From Desulfobacterales bacterium (lineage in GTDB: Bacteria; Desulfobacterota; Desulfobacteria; Desulfobacterales; JAFDCJ01): a stretch of DNA of 10,350 bases. The notes under the pieces were generated by a model. It had not been told where the DNA came from. It ran no database searches and was given only the letters and a program-made list of their open reading frames with translations. Within the stretch, counting starts at the first letter, position 1, and each line of letters opens with the position of its first letter. Position numbers and translations under genes: made by a program. Positions 1-6,540 of the stretch are shown piece by piece. The DNA lies in the NCBI GenBank assembly GCA_020345785.1, contig CP070771.1:3197294-3207643 (forward strand). Reading direction: 5' to 3'.

Positions 1-1198
1 AAAGGTTGAGTATTGTGGTTTTGCCTGCGCCGCTGGCGCCGACGAATACCACCTGTTGGCCGGATTTGAGATCAAAATTGACCCCTTTCAATGCGGGCCT
101 CAAACCGCCGTCAAATGCCAGATACACGCTCCGGTATTGAATGGCAAAGGGCTCGTCCTTCAGCCTTACGATTGAATCACCCATTTTGTTCGTTTGCGGT
201 GCCGTCAGAATTTTTAGTATTTCTTCCGCAGCCCCAACGGCTTCCGCCCGGGCATGATAGTGGGCGCCCAGCTCTCTGAGCGGCAAATAAAAATCAGGTG
301 CCAGCAAGAGTATAAAGAAGCCGTTTGCCAGACTCAGCGGTTTGCCGTAAACGCCGAAGGAGAAGTAACCCAGGTAGCTCATTCCCAGATAAACCGCCAC
401 CAGTGCAATCGAGATGGAGCTGAAAAATTCCAGCACCCCTGAGGATAAAAATGCGACCCGTAACACCCCCATCGTTCGTTTGCGATAATTGTCCGAAACC
501 GCAGCAATGGTTTTTTCGGCGCCTTTGCTGCGATCAAACAGTTTCAACGTGGTTAAGCCCTGTAAAACATCCAGAAAATAACCACTCATGCGTGCCAGGG
601 CCTTGAAGTGATGCTGACTGATGCTTTCAGCACCCATACCCACCAGAATCATGAACAAGGGAATCAACGGCGCGGTTCCCAGCAACAGGCCTCCTGCCGC
701 CCAGCTGTGGGGGAATACAAAAGAAAGAATGGCAGCCGGAATCATGACCGCCAACGCCAGCTGGGGCAAATAAAAGGCATAAAAATCATGCAATCCTTCC
801 ACGTTTTCCATAACGACACTGGCCAGCGCGCCGGTGCTTTGGCTGCTCGTATACGATGGGCCGAGTGAAGCGATGTGCGCCATTAATTCCAGCCGGATTT
901 CCTGCCGAATCCCGGCTCCCGCGTAAAACCCCGATATTTCTCGCGCATAGCCCAGGGCGGCCCGTAAGATAATAACCGCCGCCAACGCCGCAAATAGCGG
1001 CCACAACAGGTCAATAGAACGTTTTTCCATGAAGGCGCCGTGGACGATAAGGGATAAAAAGCGGGCCTGGGCAATTAGCAACATGCCGCTGCTCAGGCCC
1101 AGTCCTATTGAAATCAGAATCCAGATGCGCGCCGTCCGGATTCGTTTAAACAACCAGCGAAGCGCCATCTTATTGGATGAGTTTTTGGCAGGTTTCAT
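1..1198 (-). CDS. cydD: Thiol reductant ABC exporter subunit CydD (3' end cut by window edge)
   Basis: Reading the minus strand from the ATG at 1198 gives one uninterrupted frame of 399 codons to the left edge. It is a fused ABC exporter: an N-terminal transmembrane domain (about residues 20-315) followed by the start of the nucleotide-binding domain. Seen directly: Walker A GASGAGKT at residues 387-394; YLPQLALAV near 140; LGTAPLIPLF; RTMGVLRVAFLSSGVLEFF; and PLRELGAHYHARAEAVGAA near 305-322. These match E. coli CydD as I remember it. Family knowledge: CydDC exports cysteine and glutathione to the periplasm and is required to assemble cytochrome bd. The family is about 570-590 residues long, so roughly 180 residues (signature, Walker B, H-loop) lie outside. 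No strong ribosome site precedes this ATG; an in-frame ATG ten codons in is an alternative. It is divergent from cydABX, and cydC probably follows to the left. Confidence 0.93.
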   Translation of the reverse strand, partial: MKPAKNSSNKMALRWLFKRIRTARIWILISIGLGLSSGMLLIAQARFLSLIVHGAFMEKRSIDLLWPLFAALAAVIILRAALGYAREISGFYAGAGIRQEIRLELMAHIASLGPSYTSSQSTGALASVVMENVEGLHDFYAFYLPQLALAVMIPAAILSFVFPHSWAAGGLLLGTAPLIPLFMILVGMGAESISQHHFKALARMSGYFLDVLQGLTTLKLFDRSKGAEKTIAAVSDNYRKRTMGVLRVAFLSSGVLEFFSSISIALVAVYLGMSYLGYFSFGVYGKPLSLANGFFILLLAPDFYLPLRELGAHYHARAEAVGAAEEILKILTAPQTNKMGDSIVRLKDEPFAIQYRSVYLAFDGGLRPALKGVNFDLKSGQQVVFVGASGAGKTTILNL

Positions 1199-1209
1199 TT
1201 GAATTCTGT

Positions 1210-1238
1210 TTGACAAAAAGCGGCAAAAATAATAGAAG
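1210..1238 (+). promoter_or_regulatory. Candidate sigma-70-type promoter for cydAB (weak)
   Basis: A perfect TTGACA -35 hexamer lies at 1210-1215. At 17-bp spacing comes TAGAAG (1233-1238), a poor -10 matching the consensus at three of six positions. Transcription would start near 1245, leaving a leader of about 90 nt that contains the hairpin at 1261-1275. No clear FNR, ArcA or Rex box was seen in this 135-nt divergent region. The assignment rests only on the -35 and the position. Confidence 0.25.
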
Positions 1239-1260
1239 TCACACCAATCTCTTACCCCAA

Positions 1261-1275
1261 AACGCCTGCGGCGTT
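1261..1275. promoter_or_regulatory. Perfect 6-bp hairpin/dyad in the cydD-cydA divergent region
   Basis: AACGCC and GGCGTT form a perfect inverted repeat around a 3-nt TGC loop. It lies roughly midway between the two divergent start codons. It could be a regulator-binding dyad or an RNA stem-loop in the cydA leader. No T-run follows, so a terminator is unlikely. The function is inferred from position only. Confidence 0.35.
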
Positions 1276-1333
1276 CAAGTTTAAACCCAATCTAAAGCAT
1301 CTTTGAAATATAAAACGAGCGAGGAGCCGACTC

Positions 1334-2896
1334 ATGCTACCCACTGAAGCTTTCGTTGACCTATCCCGCTGGCAGTTTGCTTTAACATCCCTGTATCATT
1401 TCATATTTGTGCCTCTGACCCTGGGCCTGTCCTGGATACTGTTTATCATGGAATCGGTCTATGTCATGACCGGCAAGCAGATTTACAAGGATATGACCCG
1501 GTTCTGGGGCAAATTGTTCGGCATTAACTTTGCCCTGGGGGTGACCACCGGCATTACCATGGAATTTCAATTCGGAACCAACTGGGCCTACTATTCGCAT
1601 TATGTTGGGGATATCTTCGGTGCCCCGCTGGCCATAGAGGGCTTGATGGCCTTTTTTCTGGAGTCCACCTTTGTGGGTCTGTTTTTCTTCGGCTGGGATC
1701 GTCTCAGCAAACGGGCACATTTGGCGGTCACTTTTTTAGTGGCCCTGGGCGCCAATCTATCGGCCCTGTGGATTTTGGTTGCCAACGCCTGGATGCAGCA
1801 TCCGGTGGGAGCGGAGTTCAATTTCGAAACCATGCGCATGGAACTTGCCAGTTTTAAGGAACTATTTTTTAATCCGGTCGCCCAGGTAAAATTTGTTCAT
1901 ACGGTCGGTGCCGGATATGTGGCCGCTTCCATGTTCGTGCTGGCCGTCAGCTCCTTTTACCTGCTGAAAGGCAGGGATTTGGCCTTTGCCCGGCGCTCAT
2001 TTGCCGTGGCGACCGGATTCGGGCTGGCATCAATCCTGTCCGTCATCGTGCTGGGGGATGAAACCGGCTATGTCGTCGGGCAGGTTCAGAAGGTGAAACT
2101 GGCCGCTATGGAGGCCGAATGGGAGACCGAACCGCCGCCGAGTCATTTTACCCTGTTCGGTTTTCCAGATCAGGAAGCGCAGAGAACAGCCGCTGAAATT
2201 AAAATACCCTGGGTCGGTGGAATTATCGTGACCCGGTCCATTGATACGCCGGTGCCGGGGGTGAAAGATTTAATTGTAGAAAACGAACAACGTATTCGCA
2301 GCGGCATGATTGCCTACGATATGCTTGAAAAATTGCGCAGCGGTGATCGTTCAGAGCAAAACAAGCTGCTGTTTGACCATAACAAAGAAAATTTGGGTTA
2401 CGGCCTGCTTTTAAAACGCTATACCTCCAAGGTGGTGGATGCCTCCGATCAACAGATTAAGCAGGCTGCGCGGGATACCATTCCCAACGTGGCGTCCATG
2501 TTCTGGTCGTTTCGAATCATGGTCGGACTGGGTTTCTATATGCTGGCCCTGATTGCCGTCAGCTTTTACTTTTGTGCCAAGCGAGTGTTCGATCAAAAAC
2601 GGTGGCTGTTAAAAATTTTGTTCTACAGCCTGCCGGTTCCGTGGATTGCTATCGAACTGGGCTGGTTTGTGGCGGAATACGGGCGTCAACCCTGGACGAT
2701 CGGCGGGGTTTTGCCCACCTTTCTTTCCGCATCGACCCTGACGTTGGCGGATATCGTCGGCTCGCTTATTGCGGTGATCGCACTCTACACGGTTTTTCTG
2801 ATCGTTGAAATGTATCTAATGACGAAATTTGTCCGTCTCGGTCCCAGCAGTTTGCATACCGGGAGGTATCATTTTGAGCAAGAAATGGAGAGTTAG
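1334..2896 (+). CDS. cydA: Cytochrome bd ubiquinol oxidase subunit I (CydA)
   Basis: The product has 520 residues, almost the same as E. coli CydA (522). It is the haem-bearing inner-membrane subunit that oxidises quinol and reduces O2 to water. By alignment from memory with an offset of +3, the E. coli residues are present: H22 (E. coli H19, high-spin haem site), H189 and M396 (haem b558 ligands H186/M393), E102 and E110 (E99/E107), K255 and E260 (quinol site K252/E257) and E448 (E445). GRQPW is at 450-454. The Q-loop, about 250-390, is of the long E. coli (L) type. The start is supported by GAGGAG at 1321-1326, 7 nt before the ATG, and by the conserved LSRxQFALT...YHF beginning at residue 10. 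cydB starts 3 nt after the stop, so the two are surely cotranscribed. No key residue is missing. Confidence 0.98.
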   Translation: MLPTEAFVDLSRWQFALTSLYHFIFVPLTLGLSWILFIMESVYVMTGKQIYKDMTRFWGKLFGINFALGVTTGITMEFQFGTNWAYYSHYVGDIFGAPLAIEGLMAFFLESTFVGLFFFGWDRLSKRAHLAVTFLVALGANLSALWILVANAWMQHPVGAEFNFETMRMELASFKELFFNPVAQVKFVHTVGAGYVAASMFVLAVSSFYLLKGRDLAFARRSFAVATGFGLASILSVIVLGDETGYVVGQVQKVKLAAMEAEWETEPPPSHFTLFGFPDQEAQRTAAEIKIPWVGGIIVTRSIDTPVPGVKDLIVENEQRIRSGMIAYDMLEKLRSGDRSEQNKLLFDHNKENLGYGLLLKRYTSKVVDASDQQIKQAARDTIPNVASMFWSFRIMVGLGFYMLALIAVSFYFCAKRVFDQKRWLLKILFYSLPVPWIAIELGWFVAEYGRQPWTIGGVLPTFLSASTLTLADIVGSLIAVIALYTVFLIVEMYLMTKFVRLGPSSLHTGRYHFEQEMES

Positions 2897-2899
2897 AAA

Positions 2900-4042
2900 A
2901 TGTTATTCGATTACCTTACGCTGAAAATCATCTGGTGGGTTTTCGTCGGCGTTTTATTAGTCGGGTTTGCGATTATGGACGGTTTTGACTTAGGCGTTGG
3001 GACGCTTCTGCCGTTTGTTGCTCGAACAGACGAACAACGCCGCATCGTTATCAATGCTATCGGCCCCACCTGGGAAGGCAATCAGGTGTGGTTAATCACC
3101 GCCGGCGGCGCTCTTTTTGCCGCCTGGCCCCTGGTTTACGCAGCAGCATTTTCCGGCTTCTACTGGGCCATGCTGCTGGTATTGTTCGCGCTATTTTTCC
3201 GACCGGTCGGCTTTGAATACCGCAGTAAAATCTCAGATCCTCGTTGGCGCAACGCCTGGGATTGGGGTTTGTTTGTCGGCGGATTCGTGCCGGCACTGAT
3301 TTTCGGCGTGGCGTTCGGCAATTTGCTTCAGGGGGTACCTTTTACTTATGATGAATTCATGCGGCCACGGTATGCAGGCAGTTTCTGGGGCTTGCTGAAT
3401 CCATTTGCGCTTCTGGCCGGTGTTGTCAGTCTAACCATGCTCATCATGCACGGGGCTGTCTATCTTCAAATGCGCACGGAAGATGACATCAATGTCAATG
3501 CCAAAAAGGCGGTGCGGATTTTCGGTATTATATTCATGGCCGCATTCGCCGTTGCCGGAATCTGGCAGGCCTTCGGGATTGAGGGCTATCGAGTCGTTTC
3601 CATGCCGGAGGCAGGAACTGCTTTCAGCCCGCTGGCCAAGCAAGTGGAAACAGCAAGCGGGGCCTGGATGCAAAACTACAGCACCTGCGGATATACGCTG
3701 ATAGCTCCCGTATTGGCTTTTGCGGGGGGCATTCTGGCACTTTTATTGTCCGGAGCCAATCGAGCCGGAGTGGCTTTTGTGTGCAGCGGTGCAGCGCTGG
3801 CCGGCGTCATCCTGACCGCCGGTTTTGCCATGTTTCCGTTTGTCATCCCTTCCAGCGCGGATCCAAACGGCAGCCTGACTGTTTACGACGCCGTTTCAAG
3901 TCACCGCACCCTGAACTTGATGTTTATTGCGGTGGTTGTCTTTCTGCCCATTGTGCTGGCTTACACCAGTTGGGTGTACCGGGTGATGCGGGGAAAGGTC
4001 ACCGAAGAGAAGATTAAAAAGGAGACGCATACGGCGTATTAG
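2900..4042 (+). CDS. cydB: Cytochrome bd ubiquinol oxidase subunit II (CydB)
   Basis: The product has 380 residues (E. coli 379). It is a polytopic membrane protein pairing with CydA and contributing to the proton path. Seen: [22 protein letters not shown] (residues 10-32, including D30, the equivalent of E. coli D29), [20 protein letters not shown] near 58-77, [33 protein letters not shown] and [10 protein letters not shown]. The E. coli proton-path residue D58 is E59 here, a conservative acid swap. A ribosome site, GGAGAG at 2887-2892, overlaps the end of cydA. The start is 3 nt after the cydA stop, which implies translational coupling. The C-terminus HTAY resembles the E. coli end HSLY. 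Confidence 0.98.
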   Translation: MLFDYLTLKIIWWVFVGVLLVGFAIMDGFDLGVGTLLPFVARTDEQRRIVINAIGPTWEGNQVWLITAGGALFAAWPLVYAAAFSGFYWAMLLVLFALFFRPVGFEYRSKISDPRWRNAWDWGLFVGGFVPALIFGVAFGNLLQGVPFTYDEFMRPRYAGSFWGLLNPFALLAGVVSLTMLIMHGAVYLQMRTEDDINVNAKKAVRIFGIIFMAAFAVAGIWQAFGIEGYRVVSMPEAGTAFSPLAKQVETASGAWMQNYSTCGYTLIAPVLAFAGGILALLLSGANRAGVAFVCSGAALAGVILTAGFAMFPFVIPSSADPNGSLTVYDAVSSHRTLNLMFIAVVVFLPIVLAYTSWVYRVMRGKVTEEKIKKETHTAY

Positions 4043-4048
4043 GCTATT

Positions 4049-4173
4049 AAGCTGGAAGGCTGGGATGCTGGAAGGCGTGAAAGTCGAAAAATGCAAAACG
4101 CAGCATCTACCTTGTAATTGCGGCTGTCGGGCTTTAAGGCTTTCAAGCTTTCCGGCTTCCCAGCTTCCAAGCC
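4049..4173. repeat. Long imperfect inverted repeat between cydB and cydX
   Basis: The left arm (4049-4083) pairs with the right arm (4140-4173) with a few bulges and mismatches, around a loop of about 56 nt. The left arm is itself made of short direct repeats: GCTGGAAG, GCTGGGAT, GCTGGAAG in succession. The right arm carries the complementary CTTTCC/CTTCCC/CTTCC series. The arms would form a long stem just after the cydB stop, as RNA or cruciform. Likely roles by analogy with REP-type elements are mRNA stabilisation or attenuation of read-through into cydX; this is inference. Confidence 0.6.
4116..4139. repeat. Dispersed 25-nt intergenic repeat, copy 1
   Basis: This stretch starts AATTGCGG and includes TGTCGGG and TTTAAGG. 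It recurs at 6169-6193 with 22 of 25 bases identical when one more base is included. Both copies are intergenic and in the same orientation. This copy abuts the right arm of the cydB-cydX palindrome, so it may be part of the same element family. Confidence 0.5.
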
Positions 4174-4205
4174 ACTATCCGGTTTCCCGGTCTCTGGCTT
4201 GCTGT

Positions 4206-4234
4206 TTGGAGTAAATCGATCTGCAAAATAAAAT
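4206..4234 (+). promoter_or_regulatory. Candidate promoter for cydX
   Basis: TTGGAG (4206-4211), a 17-bp spacer and TAAAAT (4229-4234; five of six to TATAAT) form a plausible sigma-70-type promoter. It sits between the palindrome and cydX and predicts a start near 4241, about 60 nt before the cydX ATG. It would let cydX be transcribed apart from cydAB. The -35 is weak (three of six), so this is tentative. Confidence 0.35.
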
Positions 4235-4248
4235 GGTTATCAACCTTA

Positions 4249-4282
4249 ATTTTAGTCATTTTAGCCATTTTAAATTTTAGTC
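4249..4282 (+). repeat. ATTTTAGYC tract upstream of cydX
   Basis: Three copies of ATTTTAG(T/C)C plus one degenerate copy (ATTTTAAA) lie at 4249, 4258, 4267 and 4274, ending 5 nt before the cydX ribosome site. The tract is strongly U-rich in the mRNA and should be unstructured. It may help ribosome loading on the short cydX message. Function is inferred. Confidence 0.5.
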
Positions 4283-4299
4283 GTTCTAAGGAGCTTCAT

Positions 4300-4416
4300 A
4301 TGTGGTACTTCGCGTGGATTTTAGGCGTGTTGCTGGCCTGTGCCTTCGGTATCATCAACGTGATGTGGATGGAGGCCGAAGAAATGCTGGGGTCCGAAAA
4401 TAATTCTGAAAATTAA
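4300..4416 (+). CDS. cydX: Cytochrome bd small subunit CydX
   Basis: This encodes 38 residues beginning MWYFAWILGVLLACAFGI, which matches the N-terminus of E. coli CydX (MWYFAWILGTLLACSFGV, 37 residues) almost perfectly. It is a single transmembrane helix (about residues 2-22) with an acidic tail, EAEEMLGSENNSEN. Family knowledge: CydX binds CydA in the bd oxidase, stabilises the haems and is needed for full activity. The start has a strong ribosome site, AAGGAG at 4288-4293, 6 nt upstream. Unlike E. coli, where cydX follows cydB almost directly, it lies 257 nt downstream, past an inverted repeat and a candidate promoter. It is easily missed because it is so short. Confidence 0.95.
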   Translation: MWYFAWILGVLLACAFGIINVMWMEAEEMLGSENNSEN

Positions 4417-4493
4417 AATTTAACGCATTCAAAGTCTGTCAGAACAGGGTTTCAAAAAGCTCCAGGACGTAAGCTTTATTCTGAGATTGAAAG

Positions 4494-4512
4494 CCTGGTC
4501 CTCTGGGCCAGG
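4494..4512. terminator. Hairpin terminator between convergent cydX and the DamX-like gene
   Basis: CCTGGTCC and GGGCCAGG form an 8-bp stem (one G-T pair in one RNA orientation) around a TCT loop. It lies 77 nt after the cydX stop and 5 nt past the end of the opposing gene. On the plus strand ATTCTTTA follows; on the minus strand CTTTCAATC follows. Both tails are only moderately T-rich, so this is a likely but not strong bidirectional terminator. Confidence 0.55.
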
Positions 4513-4517
4513 ATTCT

Positions 4518-6143
4518 TTACTGTATTCCCCTCTCTTCAATTGCCTTTTGGATGGTCGACAATCTCCTTATCCAGGGTCCTGCCCGGCGGATATTTTCAG
4601 CTAATTTATCTGCAGCCTCTTCGGCCGCCTGCTTTGTCGGATATACGCCGTAAAGCAGCTGGTACCAAGCCTTACCTTGAAAGGTCGACTCATAATAGGC
4701 AATCTCGTTCTGCTGCAATAGTTGATTTTTTTTAATGAAATCAAACAGTGATTGCTCCTTGTGAACTCCGATAATCTGAATCGTGTAAGATGTCGCATCC
4801 TGAGACAAAAGCCATCTTTCACGCCGGACCGTTCTTTGATCCGCTTCTGTGTCGGCCTTTGCCAACGTGCTTGGCGGCGGTTCCGGTTGGATTTCGATTT
4901 TCTGCGGCGCCTCTTTTTCTTCCGGCGCCGTAACAGGCGTTTGCGGAAGCACAGTTTCTTCCGTGATCGGCTGTTGCGTCTTTATTGCTGCCGTAGGTTG
5001 GGTTGACGTTTCCTCGGCCGCTGGCTGCGGCGTCTTTTTTTCTTCCGGCGCCGTAACAGGCGTTTGCGGAAGTGCCGTTTCTTCCGAGGTCGGCTGTTGC
5101 GTCTTTATTTCTGCCGTAGGTTGGGTTGACGTTTCCACCGCCGCCGGTTGCGGCGTCATGATTTCGGTCGAGGATTCAGTCGCGGTTTTGGCCGCGGCTG
5201 CTTTTTTGCGAATTACGGTATCTGTTGATTGGCGTTCGCGGGGCATCTTTTTGCGAAACACTATTTTTGCCTTTTTTTGATCCGATGGTTTTGGTTTCGC
5301 AGTCTCTCGACCCGGAAAATACCAGAGCGCCGCCAGCAAAATGACAATGACGCCGGCAGCAATCCAGACGGCAACGCGTCGCGGGGGTGCTGAAAAGTGC
5401 TGCAACATACCTTGACCTTCCTCTTTGGTTGAATATTTTATTTCGAGCCATTGGCTGGCAATCTCATTGACAGCTCCCGGGTATCCGCCCGAAGTTTGAT
5501 GAATGTGTTTAATCGCTGAGGTATTGAAGGGGTTTTTTCCTGCGTGGCCGGCGGCAGCCAGTCGGTGTTGGAGATATGCGCCGGTTTGCTTTTCCGTCAA
5601 GCCGGGCAAGTAGATTTTGTTGACGGCCGGTTGGGCAGCGTAAGTTTCGGCGAGCCGGGTTACTCTAGTGTATAATTCAGATTCGCCGAACAGGACCAAT
5701 CTTTTGATTTTATGGGCGCTGTCAGGTACCAGGGCCTCCTGGAGTAAAAACGCCAACTCCTTTTGCGGAAGTTTGTGAGAATCGTCAACGATGACGATGG
5801 GGCTTTCAGAATCCTGCAAAATATAGGCGGGATACCCCTCGCGTTCCAGCGTCTCGGTTGTGCGGGGCGAGGCAGTATCAGGATCGGCTATGATCCGAAC
5901 GGTTTTCAATTCCGCATCGGTAGAGGCCAGATAGCGATTCAACAGCGTGGTCTTGCCGCTGCCCGGCTCCCCGATGACCAGGGCCAGGATATCTGCCCCC
6001 TGAACCAATCCCTGCAGTACTTGCAGACGCTGTTCAAAAGAATCAAAGGAATAGTAAAACGCAGGATCCGGCTCAGGCGAAAAGGGGTCTTTTTGCAGAC
6101 CCAGCACACTTTTATAACTTATGTCTTGGTTGTTGAGTGCCAC
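4518..6143 (-). CDS. DamX-like membrane protein: ExeA/GspA-type AAA ATPase plus SPOR domain
   Basis: The product has 541 residues. Domains in order: the opening LGLQKDPFSPEPDPAFYY (14-31), typical of ExeA/GspA-like ATPases; Walker A GEPGSGKTT (58-66); Walker B IVIVDD (116-121); a sensor-like RLVLFGE (148-154); SGGYPGAVN (218-226); one transmembrane helix (about 258-276); a Pro/Thr/Glu-rich linker (280-440) with a 41-residue tandem repeat (330-370, 371-411); and a C-terminal SPOR domain (about 450-532; YTIQI, then WYQLLYGVYPTKQAAEEA). The order AAA-membrane helix-SPOR resembles long DamX proteins. SPOR domains bind denuded septal peptidoglycan, so a role in division or envelope upkeep is inferred, with the ATPase in the cytoplasm and SPOR in the periplasm. 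The start is GTG at 6143; an in-frame TAA lies two codons upstream, so translation cannot begin earlier. No clear ribosome site precedes it. It is probably monocistronic. Confidence 0.85.
   Translation of the reverse strand: MALNNQDISYKSVLGLQKDPFSPEPDPAFYYSFDSFEQRLQVLQGLVQGADILALVIGEPGSGKTTLLNRYLASTDAELKTVRIIADPDTASPRTTETLEREGYPAYILQDSESPIVIVDDSHKLPQKELAFLLQEALVPDSAHKIKRLVLFGESELYTRVTRLAETYAAQPAVNKIYLPGLTEKQTGAYLQHRLAAAGHAGKNPFNTSAIKHIHQTSGGYPGAVNEIASQWLEIKYSTKEEGQGMLQHFSAPPRRVAVWIAAGVIVILLAALWYFPGRETAKPKPSDQKKAKIVFRKKMPRERQSTDTVIRKKAAAAKTATESSTEIMTPQPAAVETSTQPTAEIKTQQPTSEETALPQTPVTAPEEKKTPQPAAEETSTQPTAAIKTQQPITEETVLPQTPVTAPEEKEAPQKIEIQPEPPPSTLAKADTEADQRTVRRERWLLSQDATSYTIQIIGVHKEQSLFDFIKKNQLLQQNEIAYYESTFQGKAWYQLLYGVYPTKQAAEEAADKLAENIRRAGPWIRRLSTIQKAIEERGIQ
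4911..5156 (-). repeat. Two-copy 123-bp tandem repeat inside the DamX-like gene
   Basis: Two adjacent 123-bp units (5034-5156 and 4911-5033) encode 41 residues each, with 35 of 41 identical. Each unit begins TPQPAA and ends TAPEEK. The unit is an exact multiple of three, so copy-number change would keep the frame. It lengthens the flexible periplasmic linker between the membrane helix and the SPOR domain. The high similarity suggests a fairly recent duplication. Confidence 0.9.
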
Positions 6144-6518
6144 TTTTTAGCTTAAATACGCTTTTGGGAATTGCGGTTGTCGGGATTTAAGGGATAATAA
6201 TTTTCCCTTCTAATATGGTCAAGAAAAAAAGCGTAATGGATCATTCCTCCGACTTGGTCTTTCTGGATAACCATATTATTTAATCCAAATAATGATCGGC
6301 TACAAAGGCACCTGATCACCGAATTGCACTTTTAAAAATCGAATAATAATTAAAATTTCAGTTTCTTAATACAGGCCATGTATCTTTATTCTCATGTGGC
6401 TGGTATGAAATATAAAAAGAAAAATGCGCAGCATTAAGTAATTAATCCGCCGGACCTTCGATCTAAAGACTTTCTTCATTTTTACAAGAACAGTTCAAAA
6501 TCCTTAATACGCCACTCC
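6144..6518. other. AT-rich intergenic spacer without a convincing gene
   Basis: These 375 nt lie between the start of the DamX-like gene and the end of dppF, both on the minus strand. The spacer contains the second copy of the 25-nt dispersed repeat and one arm of a 13-bp inverted repeat that ends in dppF. It should also hold the promoter of the DamX-like gene, but I see no clear -35/-10 pair. A 40-codon minus-strand frame (6274-6152) was considered and rejected. No tRNA or known structured RNA was recognised. Confidence 0.6.
6169..6193. repeat. Dispersed 25-nt intergenic repeat, copy 2
   Basis: This is the same-orientation partner of the copy at 4116, with 22 of 25 identical bases including AATTGCGG and TGTCGGG. 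It lies 26 nt upstream of the DamX-like start codon. The two copies flank that gene, with copy 1 beyond its 3' end. Confidence 0.5.
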
Positions 6519-6540
6519 TCAGGGCGGATTAATTAAATGC
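6431..6540. repeat. 13-bp perfect inverted repeat at the 3' end of dppF
   Basis: TAATTAATCCGCC at 6439-6451 is exactly complementary to GGCGGATTAATTA at 6523-6535. Pairing extends by five more bases (GCATT/AATGC) after a 3-nt bulge. The right arm lies inside the last codons of dppF, just before its stop, and the loop is 71 nt. It may form a 3' hairpin on the dppF message or be a duplicated and inverted gene end. No T-run follows, so it is not a classical terminator. Confidence 0.6.

Noticed and set aside
1309..1314. TATAAA as a -10 element for cydA.
   Set aside because: It is only 6 nt from the ribosome site, so the transcript start would fall at or inside the site, and no matching -35 is present.
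4049..4173. The repeats of the cydB-cydX spacer as a CRISPR array.
   Set aside because: Units are about 8 nt and contiguous without spacers, and the two arms are inverted relative to each other.
4849..5280. A 143-codon plus-strand open frame opposite the DamX-like gene.
   Set aside because: It is a shadow of the 123-bp repeat and the Pro/Thr/Glu-rich coding strand, giving a low-complexity Ser/Val/Gly/Cys product.
6152..6274. A 40-codon minus-strand frame just upstream of the DamX-like gene, with an internal GGAGG next to an ATG.
   Set aside because: The outer ATG lacks a good ribosome site and the inner ATG sits only one base from GGAGG. The 3' part runs through the 25-nt dispersed repeat, and the peptide resembles no family I know.
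6215..6283. A 22-codon plus-strand frame in the AT-rich spacer.
   Set aside because: It has no ribosome site, is very short and lysine-rich from an A-run, and resembles nothing known.
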